From Cymbidium sinense (Eukaryota; Streptophyta; Magnoliopsida; Asparagales; Orchidaceae), in contig CM038220.1 of NCBI GenBank assembly GCA_021442155.1, positions 81,830,897-81,894,896 on the forward strand: a DNA stretch of 64,000 nt, written 5' to 3'. Each line of letters begins with the position of its first letter. The first letter of the stretch is position 1. Below are positions 11,407-23,530 of this stretch, piece after piece. The translations under genes were made by a program, and so were the position numbers. The notes beneath the pieces were generated by a model. It searched no databases. It was not told where the DNA came from and saw nothing but the letters and a program-made list of their open reading frames with translations.

Positions 11407-13094
11407 AGAAGATAGGCTTGTGTGGTAGGTCTTTACTAAGCCTCTTTTAGTTTAAGTTTCAATTTGGGATTTGAGTTTGTTTGAATTTTATCTTTTATCT
11501 TTGGTGGTTTCAATTCAAATGATTTAGTGACTTAGTTTCATTTTATTTTCACTTTATTTGGTTAAAGTGATGTTTAGATTTTCAAGAATGAATAATATAA
11601 TGAATTCCATTTTTGGATTGAACTCACCCTATTCAACATCCTAATTCCTAAAAGAATGAAATCATCATCCTAAGATGAAGATTCATTTCACAAGTCTAAC
11701 TAAGATCCTTAAGTATCTTAATTATTTTTTTTGATTTCATTTAGTTTGATTGAATTTGGATTTGAATTGATATTTCATTTCTTTTCTATGGAAATTGAAT
11801 TTGATTTTCATTCTTGGTTTCGTTTTCAATTTAGTTTGGTTTGAATTATTTCATTTGATTTTATTTGAATTGCATTATTTAATTTAATTTATTAATTTTG
11901 TTTTATTTGAATTAGTTCATTTGGTTTACATTAATCTTTTGGATTAAGTCATGTTGATTTCATTTGATTTAGTTTAGGTTAAGGTTTGCATTCATTTCAT
12001 GTGATTCATTGGAGATGTAAGGATTCATTAAGAGTTGGTGATTTAGGTTTTAATATTTGATTTCATTAATTATTTCATTAATTTAAGGCTTAATTTCATT
12101 AGTCATTAAGTTTGAAATTGATTAATCCCCTAACTTAGGCTGTTTGAAGAATTACCTTAAGTATTTTTTTTATGTTTGATTAAGATTAGTTCAATTTATT
12201 TCATGATTTAATGAATTAACGGATTTTCTTATTTATTATGGATTTAATATTGATCTAGGAATTTGGAAATTCAACAACTCCCAATCCAAAGATCAATTTG
12301 GTATCAAAAATTTCTAGCAAAGGGTTACATGCCAATTTCATGTTTCCAAAGTTTTATCTTGATTAGATTCATAATTAGGTGTAATTAAAGTTATAAATAT
12401 TTTATTAAAACTTAAATTATGCCTAATTTAATGAAATTTATTTAGAGGTTTTATTTTTCATTAATTCTCTCTAAAATATGTTTGTAATGAGGGTTCATTT
12501 GTAATTTTTGGACATTTGGTTGGTTTATTATGATTTAATTAAATTCTAGTTAATTATTTGAATTATTTAATTCAATTAATTGATTAATTAAGTCAAATTA
12601 TGATTTATTAAGTTTAACTAAGTTGCCTTAAGGTTTTAATGTTCATTAGGGTTCATTAGGTTAATTTAAAGTTTTCTAATTCATTTTTATTAATTATTTC
12701 ATTTTAAATTAATTTATTTAATTAAAATTGAGGTTTAGGATTTAAATTTTTATTTCCCATAAAATACAGTGAAATAAATTATGAAAAATTTGCAAAATGT
12801 GTGCATGAACCCTAATTGCATTTCCCCAAAGTTTTAAATCAATTAGATTTATGGTTTAAGAGTAATTAAGGTTTAATGGTTTTTAATTAAACCCAAATTA
12901 AGGCTATAATACCCAAAATAATTTGGAGATTTAAATTTTTGTAGATTCCTCTCATCAAGATGAATCCATAGAACCTTCATTTGAAAATTTTTTATTTATA
13001 TTTACTTTTCTATGATTTTTAGAATTTCTGAGTAGTTTTAGCAACTTTTTAAATTCAGAAATCTTGAATTTCCTTTTTAAACTAATTAGCGCTG

Positions 13095-13115
13095 ACGTGA
13101 CAGACTGTGTCACGT
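13095..13115. promoter_or_regulatory. ACGTGACA / TGTCACGT palindrome
   Basis: ACGTGACA, a 5-nt spacer, then TGTCACGT form a perfect 8-bp inverted repeat; with the preceding TG it contains TGACGT. ACGT cores are typical of plant bZIP sites. It lies in the GC-richer island of the 5.8-kb element and is absent from the second copy near 59965. A regulatory function is inference. Confidence 0.4.
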
Positions 13116-13289
13116 TTGGCATGCTGGTTGGTCCATGCGGGATCCACATGGATCCCACTTTAAAATTGTGGTGGGACGTGGTTTAGTGTAGGACCGTATG
13201 ATCCAATCAATCTGTGGGTCCTAAGGGATTTAAATCAAGCGGTCTGCCTAGATCTGAGCCGTCGATTCCTTTCAGAAGGAACAGACGGC

Positions 13290-13744
13290 TAGGGGTGTGC
13301 ATTTGGTTGATTTGGATGGATTGGATGATAAATTTTTAAAACCAATTGGTTTTGGTTTCTTAAAAATATTGAACCAAACAAATAAAATGTAAAACAAACG
13401 AATAACAATTTGGTTCGGTTATTTTGGTTTGGTTTTGTAAACAAGTTTGCTACATTTAAAAATTATTAGCATAATATTTTATTGTATAATGAACAAGCAA
13501 TACTAGTTTATATTTATAATTCTTACTATAAACCTATAATATATAAATTAATAATATGATATCATATAATTACTTTGGTTTATTTGGTTCCATCCAAAAT
13601 TTTATTTACCAAACCGATCCAAAAACCAAAAACCAAAGTTTTCATCAATTAAAATAAAAATCCAAATTACTAAGTTCAAAACCAAACCAAATTACTCAAA
13701 AAATTTGGTTTGGTTTGGTTAAAACCAAATAATCCACACCCCTA
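13290..13744. mobile_element. hAT-like MITE, 455 bp, with 8-bp target-site duplication
   Basis: Starts TAGGGGTGTG and ends CACACCCCTA, perfect 10-bp terminal inverted repeats, with further inverted similarity inside (GGTTTGGTT-rich ends). CAGACGGC (13282-13289) and CGGACGGC (13745-13752) flank it, an 8-bp duplication with one mismatch, as hAT transposase makes. It has no coding capacity. The TAGGGGTGT terminus matches the left end of the 6-kb hAT element at 17538, so a related transposase could have moved it; that is inference. Confidence 0.88.
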
Positions 13745-15188
13745 CGGACGGCAGAGATTACATCTCTTACCCGGACTGCATAAATTGAGAGCCATCCATG
13801 GTTTTTACTTGATTTTTGGCGATCCAAGCAAAAAAAATCACACGATTTCAATTACAAAACGAGCTTGAAAGGAAATCCTACCAATCTAAGTAGCTTGATC
13901 ACACTTGGGATCAAGTTTCCTTCAAAAAATGATGAATATTGAAAGTTTAATGGAAAAATGAGAGTGCTTTAATGGAGAACCTCCAATTCGGTAATCTCCA
14001 TCGATGAAATCCATTCCATTAGCTTCAGAATGATGCAAGAAGCTTGTGCACCAAAGGAAATGAGTTGTCTCCCTCCAAATTTTTCCCTGAACCAGCATGG
14101 GTTCGGTCCGAGGTGGCATTGATCATTCTCCGTCTTCCCGACGTCGAGGGGGATGGGTGGAATTTCATTTGAGCTCAATTCAACCCCTATAACGTGTTGG
14201 TAACTTTAATTTCAAGTGAAATCCATTCTCTTAGATTTCACCATTGGAGGGCATTCTTCCTTCAATTTAAATGGTCTGTGGGAATGGTCAAGAACTTCAT
14301 CTCTTTCCTTGGTGAAGCTTTTAGAATGAAAATGGGGAGGGAATAGGCTTCCCTTCCCCACTTTACATAGGTGGCCGAAAATCCTATATTGAAGGATTTT
14401 GGTCGCCGAACTCCAGCCACAGGTGACTTCAAGGCCAACCAATGGGTAGGATCAACTCCCCTTGGCCTTGTGAACATGTTGGGATGCTCACATGCGAGGG
14501 TGGAAGGCTCCTTGCTTGATGTTTCTTTTGGTCGATCCTCTCTTCTCTCTTTTTTTGCTTCTTCTTCTCTTCTTCTTTCCCTTGAGAGAAGCCAACTTGT
14601 CCTTGGCTTTTGTTTACTTGGTTGGCCTTCACTTGAAGACAACCATCCATAAGAGGTGGGATGACTTTGAATGGGAAGAGTGGAATTTGCATTTCCCTTC
14701 TTCCCATTTTTCTTTTGGATTTTGAAATTCCATTTTTTTTCTTTTATTATTTTATGATTTATGGCATTATCATCCTAGTTTGAATTGATGTATGACATGC
14801 CCAAATTAATCTCAAATTGATTTGAGATTGGGATTGAATCCATTTGACTTGGATTGGGAAATTCAAATAGAAACCAAGTAGTTAAATTTAAAGTGTTGGA
14901 TTTTAATTTAAACCTTTTTTAAATTCAATCATCTTGAATTGATGATTGATTGAGTTTTGATTCAAATTCAATTTTGAATTGAATTTTATTAGGTTCAAAT
15001 TTTGATGAGTTGACTTTGGCTAGGTGGGTCTCACCTAAGTCAACTAGGATAGAATAAAACCCAAGGGATTCTTTAGGCACTAAATATAGTGTCTTAAGCA
15101 CTGAATTAGGATGTTCTTATTTGGAATTAGAACATCATAATTACTAATTTCAGATTGATATAAACCTCATCCAAAAATGAGGTCAATA

Positions 15189-17537
15189 CTCATGTCCCCT
15201 GAATGTTCAGGCTAGATATACCCAATATTCTTAAATACACACGGATGTACAAATGACTACAATAATGGAAAATTATGCAAAAATTGTATTTCTTTCAATT
15301 GAAAGGAGATCTTCATTCATTAGCTAAATGCACATATAAGTGTATACAAGTTTTAAGTGGATACTTTGCCATTATTTAAACAAGAGAGTGAGGTAAAGAC
15401 CTCATTGATGCTACTTAAAGTCTTGCATCCCCAGAATGTCCAAACTAGATATACCCTCTATTCTTAAATACACATAAATGTACAAATGACTACAAGAATG
15501 AAAAATTATGTGAAAGTTATATTTCTTTTAATTGAATTATTTATACATGTGAGCTAAAGTTCTATTTAAATTTAAACATAGAAATACATAGAATAAATAC
15601 AAACAAATATTGTGTCCTTTTCAAATGGACTATACATTTGTTAACATTCAAACTTTATGTAAATCCATGTAGACTAAAGAAAAGAACTCCATATCACATG
15701 TTCTAAGCTATATACACATGCAAGCTTATAGATATTTATAATTATTATCACTCTAAATATTAATTGATTTATTCACTTTCAAAAATAAATTTTGACTTTA
15801 TAGTGATAATAGCCTCACATATTATAAATTTAATTCAACACATGCAACTTTAACATAAAGAAAATTTCATTTGATTTATTTTTTGAAAGATGTGAATGAA
15901 TGATTCAAATGACATACAATATTTAACACAATTAGAAAGGAAATACTAAATATAAGCATATAATCTCATTCAATCAAATTAATTCCTAAGGACAATCATA
16001 TTAAATAAAAGCATTTAAAGAAAATCAAAGCTTGGTAATACCATCGGAAAATTTTGCTAATCCTAATCCAGTCTCATGTTTTTAGTTCAATTTAGTTTAA
16101 TGAAAAAGGTAATTAGGTTGATTTTATGGGTTAATTAGGTTGTAATATGAGTTAAGTCCATTAATTACCCCTTTCCTATGCCACTTTAGCATATTTATCC
16201 AAGTGATTATGAGCCAACATGATATGCGCATGCTTTGGAAATAAAATCAATAATGTTCCTATGAAAATAAAAGGACTGCAATTAGCTCATAATATTGATT
16301 AGGTGAGCTAAAGGGTTTAATTAAAACTCTTATAACCCACCCGCAAATGTAGGTTAGTTATAATTTCCTTAGAATTCTCTTAAGTTATTGAACACCTAAG
16401 AGTCTACCCAAGACTTAAGTCATTAAGTTCTAGAATGATTTAGATCTTAGTTTCATTGATTAAGTAATTCAATTAATTAATTAAGCCATAATTAACTTGA
16501 TTAATTAAAGGAACTTGAAGGAATAGATTAAGAAGGAGGTATATATTTGCATCCTCCACTGAAATACTTTTAAAATAAGTATATATTTGCATTTTTTTGA
16601 TTTTTGTATAATTTATTATGACTTTTCAAAGTTTTAGCCAATTTAAATAATTTTTATAAAGTTTGTTAATTTATTTTATTAAAATGGACTATTTGAGCTT
16701 ATTCAATCTCCCAATCAAATAATTTTGAAGATTTTTTATAAAATTATTTTTAGAAGTGAATAATTTTGATTTGTTAAATTTTAATAAATTATATTTTCAT
16801 TAAAATTTTAATAAATTTTAGAAGTTTCACATGATTTAATTAATTTTAAATATCATTAATTCTTACTTAATCCAAATCAACCCAATCAATTAGACCATGC
16901 ACTTCCTTTTGTGGTATAATAATATCATTTGTAATATTAGTGAAATAATGGATGGAGCCATTCCCGTGGCAAATAAATCATGCAGATAAGTTTCATCGGA
17001 CAAATTTTATAAAATCGGATAATTCAAATCAAAATATTGATCTAAAGGCTTAAATGATCCGCACTCATCACGGCCGTGATCCACGACGGAATCGATGGAA
17101 GGCTTTCCGCTGCCTCGTGTCGGCAGATATGCACAACCAAGCAAATGAAAATTGTGAAAACCAAGAAAATCGGCGGAATGGGGTCCGATGTGGTCGATTT
17201 CACACCGGCATAAACATTTCACATTAGGATTGTATAAAATAAATAATGCAAGTGATTTCAGAAGGAAATTCTTAAAATCACGCAAGAATCATCACAAATA
17301 AGAGATCCTACGGCCAGCTAAAGTTTGACAAAATTATCTCGTCAGGTATGGTTTTCAGTGGAGGTGTTGATCTGAGCATGCTCCTTGATGCAAGAGGAAG
17401 CTTTGGAATGAATGCAACCTCTTGTCTCCCTTGGAATGTTGTATTCATCAATAGATGTCATCTTCTTGCCGGAATCCGTTGGTTTTGGTGTTTTTAGCTC
17501 AAAAGAAGTGAGAAAATGGTTGTTGGTTGCTTGGGAG
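15189..17537 (-). mobile_element. Older host repeat, reverse orientation, left of the hAT insertion
   Basis: Aligns by eye with R2 at about 36.4-38.3 kb: the GCTACTTAAAG block, the AT-rich stretch with TTAATTAATTAAG-type sequence, the GATTATGAGCCAACATGATATGC block, and a GC-richer segment (about 16920-17350). It holds a local tandem repeat: sequence at 9259-9386 plus 15194-15300 is repeated at about 15302-15540. Near 16539 about 300 bp present in the second copy (63504-63811) is missing. No gene is seen; open frames at 17007-17285 have no recognisable domain. Confidence 0.6.
17530..17537. repeat. Target-site duplication CTTGGGAG, left of hAT element
   Basis: CTTGGGAG directly precedes TAGGGGTGTAAACGAG and recurs exactly at 23531-23538. 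An 8-bp duplication is diagnostic of hAT-type transposition. Confidence 0.85.
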
Positions 17538-18909
17538 TAGGGGTGTAAACGAGCCGAGATGTTGTTTGTGTTCGGTTCATTTATTTACTTTTTTGTTCGA
17601 AATTGACTCGTGTTCAAAATAACTCGTTTATAGAGTGTTCGTGCTCGGCTCAAAAAATTGTTCATGTTCATATTAGGCTCGTGTTCGGCTCAAAATTGGC
17701 TCAATTTTATATTTTATAATATTTATTTTTCTTAATTTTCATTTAAAAATTTAAAAAATTTGGAAAAGTAAAAAAATTTATTTAATTGAATCTTATACAG
17801 TAAAAAAAATTAAATAATATTGGCAAAAATTGAAACTAAAAGATATACAAAATAGTGATATACAATCAAAAATTTATTTTTTAGAAAAATTTATTTATTA
17901 TAAAAAAATAAGTAATATTGGCAAAAATTAAGTAAAATTTATTTAATTGAAACTAAAAGATATACAATCAAAAATATTTATTTTTACACAAAATTGAATA
18001 CAATTTAAACTGCTAACTCATAATATTATAATTTACAAATTTACAACTTATAAGAATAAATACAACCTAAAAATTTATATGATCATATACAAGTAACAAT
18101 TTGATTCAATAAAAGCTAACAAAATAGTGATATTACAATTTCCAAATTCCAATTTCAAATCCATAGCTTCAAGCTTTCAAGCCTTCAACCAACCTTGAAT
18201 CTTCAAAATAATAATCTGCACTTCATGTAAACAAAATTAATAAGAAAATATGAAATAAATATTATGAATGGGCTCAGAAAATTTAAATAAATAATCATTG
18301 ATGTAAATTGATGGTGGTGTGAATTTAAAACTTCCAAAAATTGACAAAATGAAAGATTAATAATAGGAAGTGTAGTGGAATACTCAAAAAATAAAATAAA
18401 TATTGAATAAGCTAAAATTATAATGAGTCGTGGGAAAAATGTAAAAAAACTTTGTACATAATATAGCAAAACATAAATCACAAAAAATTAAATTGAATGT
18501 TTAAAATACATACATCAACCATCAAGCTAAAATGCATCTCATAAATTTATTTAGTTTTCCATCATAGCCCATTAATGTGTAATATCATAAGTGACAAGTC
18601 TAAGTCATTTTAACTCTTAAGAATTAAGAATAAGCAAAGCAAGAGGCTATCATCCAAACAGGAAACAGGGGAGTACATAGCAGAGTCATCAAGCTAAGAA
18701 AAAACAAAGTGGGAGGAAACCAGAAAATAAGTAAAGACCAACAGTAGTCATCAAGCCAAAATCACCCAAGAAAAGGGTTGAAGTACACATCCATCAAACC
18801 TAACCAAGGCAAAAGAAAATCCAATGCTAGAGGTCAAAATCGAATCCAAGTCGTAACATCCACACCAAGCCAGAAACCAAAGCCGCGGGTCAAAAGACTC
18901 AAAATCAAC

Positions 18910-19130
18910 AAGTGTCAACCAACTGAGCAGCCCCCCATATTAGTCACTAACGGTCCAACAAAGAAGAGCAAAATAGTGAAAAAAACCAACCATCCAAAAG
19001 TGTCAGCCTTCCAAAAGTGTCAGCCAACCAGAAGCCCCACATTAGTCACCAATGGTCCAACAGGCAAATGAAAGAGCAAAACAGCCAAAAAAACTAGCCA
19101 TATAACTAACTCAGTCGGTCAAACCAACTA
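18910..19130. repeat. Two-copy tandem repeat, about 105 bp, inside the hAT element
   Basis: AGTGTCAACCAAC...CCCC.ATATTAGTCAC at about 18911 is repeated as AGTGTCAGCCAAC...CCCCACATTAGTCAC at about 19016. An open plus-strand frame (18778-19071) covers it, but its internal repeat simply reflects the DNA repeat and it shows no known domain, so I do not call a gene. Confidence 0.6.
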
Positions 19131-19353
19131 GCCAACAAAGTCATCCTATCAACCACATGTTACAGAATAATCTCAAACAAGGTAGCCAACTATTAAGATG
19201 CCAAAAAAATAGAATAATCTCAAACTGAACAGCTACAATATAAACATAATTATAGCAGCCAACTATAGTCTTTAGCCAAAGTTGCCATAAATCCCTTTGA
19301 AAGAAACTAAGGTAAACATCACAAATAAAAGTATCCTTCTCCATTGCTAGTCA

Positions 19354-19464
19354 GTACAACTATATGTCCAAATTAAATAATACAACTATATGTCCAAATT
19401 AAACAGCATAACTATAAGTCCAAATTAAACAGCACAAATATAAGTCCAAATTAAACAGCATAAA
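19354..19464. repeat. 26-bp minisatellite, about four units, inside the hAT element
   Basis: Four consecutive units containing TATATGTCCAAATTAAA or TATAAGTCCAAATTAAACAG at 26-bp spacing, just downstream of the transposase 3' end on the minus strand. Confidence 0.85.
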
Positions 19465-19470
19465 TGAAAA

Positions 19471-21683
19471 TTAGATTGGAAAGAGTAAATGCGAGATGAT
19501 ATATTGATGCTTAGTATTCTTCTCCATTGCTAAACATTTTTCAAAAGTTTCACATAAAGATTCTCCTCCTCCATTAACTCTTGCTGAAATAAAAGTAGAT
19601 AATGAAAGAATGAAATTTATCAAATATATTAAATAGATTGCTTTTAGTTGGAAATGTACCAAAGGATTTTTTAGGTTGGGTTGAACACCTCTGATCCAAC
19701 TAGCCATGCAAACAAGTGCAATGACTATTTTTAGAGATAAAGAGCTCATAAAATCACAAAGAACTCTACCACTAGCACTAAATGCAGATTCAGATGCAAT
19801 AGTGGTTATGGGAATTGTTAAAACATCCTTAGTCATTTTGGATAAACTTGGATACTTGAGAGTACTCATCTTCCACCATTCAAGAATATCAAATTAATCA
19901 TTATTGCACAAGTATAATCCCTCCTCCAAATAAGTTTGCAAATCAGATTTTGATGACTGAATAGAACCAGAAGCAACAATAAAATTAGCAAATCCTAACA
20001 TACAATCAAAATTTAATGAAAAAGGCACATCAACTGCTAGTTGTGAAGATCCACTAGGAATTGAAGAGCTTGAAGTACTAATATCTACTGAATATTGATT
20101 GTAGAATTCCCAAATAACATCCTCAACACTCTTAATCTTGGATTCTACCTCAGAACTAGAGTATATTTTAGGAAATGTGAAAGTAATGAATTTCATTTTG
20201 AAACATGGATCAAGCACAACAGCCACTGACATGAGTAAATTACATTCGCACCAGTATTTATCAAATTTAATTTTTATAACAATAGCCATTTGCTTGATGA
20301 ATTCATCTGATGAACTGTATTCTTCAATAATTAGTTCATTTACATGCAATGCAGTAGGTAGAAACATATTTGTAGTTGGATAAGAATAACCTGAAATCAT
20401 TTTAGTCACATTATGAAAAATAGAAAGAAACCTTCTAATCTGCTCATAATTATACCACTCAATTTCAGAAGGCAACCACTTATAGTTGGAATCTCAAGCT
20501 GCATAATGAACGAACACATTGCGGTAAATAAAAGCAGACTCAAGCATTAAGTAAGTGGAGTTCCATCTTGTAGGAACATCAATGCATAATCCCTTTGAAG
20601 TGGGGATCCCTAGTTGCTTTCCACTTCAACAAACTTATGTAACCTTGAAGGAGACTTTTTAAGGTATTTTATTGTCTCTATGAACTTATGTGTTATTTTT
20701 TGCACCTCTTTTAAATCATCTTGAACCATTATATTCAAGATGTGAGCACAACATCTAACATGAAATAAATGATCCTGAAAATGTAACTTTCCTCTAGACT
20801 GAAAATTAATTTTTAAAGCATTTACGAACATCATTATCTAACATTATCCAATGTGATAGTAAACACTTGTTCTACAAATTCCAATCTAATAAATAATCAC
20901 ATATTGCATCACAAATAAATGTATGGTGTGGAGTATCAAGCTCAATGAAGCTAATGATTCGCTTATGCAGTTTCCAAGAATCATCAATATAGTGAATTGT
21001 TAAGCATATATAGCCCACTATTTGATTTGAAGTCCAACAATCAGATGTCAAAGAAACTCTATGAATGCTCCTAAGAAATGTTTTTAATCTCTCATTTTCC
21101 ATTTCATATACTTTCATGCAATCACTCTTAATAGTGTTTAGACACCCTCTCATAATTGGGATTCAACACCTTAACAGAATATTAAACCACATATGCTCAA
21201 CAATCATAAATGGATACTCATGCACAATTATCATCTTTGCAATTATTTCTCTTATCTAAAGATGATCATAATTTTTGAGGTCATGGAACAATGAAATCTC
21301 AATTTTTGAATTGGCATTAAAAGGCATAATTTTTTTTCCTTTTGTCTGTAAATTCAACAACTTGTTTATTCTTGGCCTTAATTTTATCACATTCTTTCAC
21401 ATGTCTCAAGAGTTGTGAAGTTGTGCCAGTTTTAGATTTCACGAATTTCCCCAATATACATTGTAAAGAGGGTATACTCTCTCCTTTAAATACGGCTTTT
21501 AAAATACTCATACTAAAAACATTTTCTTTCTACCTTTCTTAGATTTAACTTCTAGTAGTCTCGTGTACATTTTCCTCACGAATCACATGTTGTGGGAAAT
21601 AGTTAGATTTCATTACCATATTCAGCTCCTACAACTATATCATTACCACATGATGCAGACTGAGAATGATCCACATTAGGCAT
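19471..21683 (-). pseudogene. hAT transposase (RICESLEEPER/Ac-like), broken by stops and frameshifts
   Basis: Reading the minus strand from about 21683 to 19471, pieces follow the order of plant hAT transposases. A degenerate BED-type zinc finger comes first (near 21511-21400; HVKEC end kept, first cysteine pair damaged). Next is an N-terminal helical part with IIVHEYPF and NTIKSDC, then SLTSDCWTSNQ with the first catalytic Asp (codon near 21042). FTITLDN follows, with the second Asp near 20848, then HVRCCAHILN and CIDVPTRWNSTY. Last are the RNase-H-fold/DUF4413-like segment and the C-terminal dimerisation domain with SESAFSASGRV. Breaks: a frameshift at an A/T run near 21330, stops and frameshifts near 21253 and 20830-20874, a one-base loss near 20609, TGA at 20494-20496 and TAA at 19894-19896. 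It cannot make an active enzyme. It once cut and pasted the surrounding element; all domains are recognisable, so decay is moderate. The start at 21683 is a guess; 21511 is also possible. Confidence 0.88.
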
Positions 21684-21754
21684 GATAGCATACTAAATAA
21701 AAAAAAACAAAATATGAGTTAAGACCACATACACTCTCCATACTAGGTATTTAT

Positions 21755-21935
21755 CATAACATGTAGGTGTTTATAGGTGTTTAACAATTACAAAGAAATA
21801 AAATCAAAACCAAATAAAGAAAGGAACTCATAACATATAAGTGTTTATAGGTGTTTATTATTTTTAAATAAATAAATAACAAACTGAAATGCATAACATA
21901 TAGGTGTTTATCAATTACCATAACATCATTAGTAG
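21755..21935. repeat. Scattered ATAGGTGTTTAT short repeats
   Basis: ATAGGTGTTTA or TAAGTGTTTATAGGTGTTTA occurs four to five times within about 180 bp upstream of the transposase start (minus strand). Probably a decayed minisatellite; no role is apparent. Confidence 0.5.
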
Positions 21936-22870
21936 AATGACTAAGATATGTAGTCCATGTATGTTCACTAAAATTCTTTGCATGAAAAGTATCATTGTTC
22001 GGAATAAAGCAACATAAACTATTAAACTCTAAACCAAACAGCCAAATACACAAAAGATTAAATCCCTTACATTTATTTTACTTAACAAACAAAATTAATC
22101 AGTAGATGGTGAGGATTAGGATGTTTCACAAATAATATTGAAATGTCATTGCATTAAATAAAATAATAGAAATAAACCAATAAAATGAAGTTTAAGCCAA
22201 TCATTACAACATGGAGTTGTGAAATGTCATTGCACAGAATAAAGAACAATTTTCTCTTTTAACAGTTCACATTTCACACTGCTCCCTAAACCCAAATATT
22301 ATAAATAAGCTAACAATGTCGCATAGTCCATAGATGATAAATCTGAATGCCAACAGTAAAAAGTTCATTGACATCACTGATTCACAGCTACTTAAAATTA
22401 GGCCACCACACTCTATAGTCCACTATCCAATGTCCATATACAAATTGCAAACTGCATATGCCGACATAAATATAAGGTGAACTTGCCGACAATAGTTAAG
22501 GTGATAATACAGTATTACACTGTCGGCAAATATAATACAATCGGCATAAATATGTGAAGGTGCAACTGCAACATGCCAACATAAATCCCACAGAATAAAG
22601 CAATATAAATGTTTCCAATGGAACTTCAAAGATGAAATATCAATCGATAAGGAGATGAAAATGTGGAAACTCACAAAGGAGCAAAATCAAAACCACGGCT
22701 AAACAGTCACACACAGATAAAACTTTCAAAGGAGCCAAACCCATAAACCCTAGAAATACAACTGTTGTAGTTTGCATCTTAAAACCATAAACGCATAATC
22801 ATTATTAGAAAAATTGAGAAAGATAACTAAAGAGACTCATCATTTGAGTCCATAAAATGGAGCAAAATAA
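21936..22870. other. Non-coding hAT sequence upstream of the transposase
   Basis: AT-rich sequence without a recognisable coding motif. It includes repeated TGCCGACA / TGTCGGCA motifs at about 22455-22580 that form small inverted repeats. On the minus strand it lies between the likely leader (about 22870-23100) and the transposase start, so it may hold a leader intron. That is inference. Confidence 0.4.
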
Positions 22871-23127
22871 TAAAAGAAGTAAAGATCAAGATGTACAAGC
22901 AGAGGCATCGAGGCTCAAGGTTTTAAGATGAGAGGAAGGTGGAGTGACCAAAACCAAAGACTAGCGAGGAGAGTCTTGAGTCTGCTCAGCACCGCTCTGC
23001 TTTCCAGATAGCGAGGAGATGAGAACTCAAAACTCAGTAGAGGAATAGGATATTAGGTTTACGATTCAAGCGACGGAGCGAGTGGATGTGAAAGTAGGCG
23101 TGTGGCGCGCGTGATGAGGTTTTATAT
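22870..23127 (-). promoter_or_regulatory. Probable hAT transposase promoter and leader
   Basis: On the minus strand ATATAAAA (23127-23120) resembles a TATA box. It is followed by a locally GC-rich stretch with GCGCGCC and then a C/T-rich leader-like segment down to about 22870, unlike the AT-rich surroundings. This fits the core promoter and 5' leader of the transposase transcript, about 1.4 kb upstream of the coding remnant. No experimental start is known; the call rests on composition and position. Confidence 0.45.
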
Positions 23128-23530
23128 CCAGGGTTAACCTTTAAAATGCATATGAGCCATTGATTATATTGTTAATGGATATGATTCAATTATATTGAAT
23201 TCTAGTTTAAAATCTTTATTGAACTTAAATTTTAATTCAAAAAATTCTTATTAATTAACTAAATTAATTATATAACACAAAATATTAATAATATATTATT
23301 TATATGATTATATAAATATATTTTATATAAAATTAAAAAATTATTTAAATAAATTTGTTAATTTCGAGCTAATTCGAGCCGAACACGAACAAACAAGATA
23401 TTGATCATTTTCAACTCATTTATAAATCGAGCTTGAAATATTTGTTTGTGTTTGGCTCGCTTAGTTAACGAACGAGCCAAATACGAGCTATTTAGCGAAA
23501 ACAAGTTGCCAACGAAGCTTTTTTGGCACA

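Larger units (their letters stand above)
9387..15188 (-). mobile_element. 5.8-kb TG...CA relative in reverse orientation, containing a MITE
   Basis: Read on the minus strand it starts TATTGACC (15188-15181) and ends in a CCACA terminus (9387). CTCGT at 9382-9386 and CTCAT at 15189-15193 form a 5-bp duplication with one CpG-to-CpA change. Its tail (about 9500-11570) aligns with tails of the long elements; its middle and head are strongly diverged but keep the same order: AT-rich stretch, GC-richer island (about 13080-14520), then the terminus. No coding motif is seen; open frames at 13.9-14.7 kb on both strands overlap each other and have no recognisable domain. A direct second copy lies at 56497-61703. 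Confidence 0.7.
17538..23530 (-). mobile_element. hAT-superfamily DNA transposon, 6.0 kb, defective
   Basis: Starts TAGGGGTGTAAACGAGCCGA, a typical plant hAT terminus, and is flanked by a perfect 8-bp duplication. Both subterminal regions carry repeated GTTCGGCTC / GAGCCGAACACGAAC motifs (17570-17700 and 23370-23490), which in hAT elements are transposase-binding repeats. The extreme right end (TTTTTTGGCACA) does not mirror the left terminus, so the right inverted repeat is decayed or replaced. A degenerate transposase lies on the minus strand in the middle. The rest is AT-rich non-coding sequence with small tandem repeats. It sits inside an older family repeat. Confidence 0.82.

Noticed and set aside
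12285..12320. TTTGGTATCA as a possible tRNA-Met primer-binding site
   Set aside because: The match to the TGGTATCAGAGC-type site breaks after TGGTATCA, and it is not next to an LTR end in a consistent position.
14262..14725. Several overlapping open frames on both strands, up to 126 codons
   Set aside because: They overlap in several frames within a locally GC-richer, stop-poor island and cross a CTT-rich tract; the second copy near 61 kb keeps none of them and no domain is seen.
18778..19071. 97-codon lysine/proline-rich plus-strand frame inside the hAT element
   Set aside because: The internal peptide repeat mirrors a 105-bp DNA repeat, no known domain is present, and it is opposite to the transposase strand without promoter evidence.
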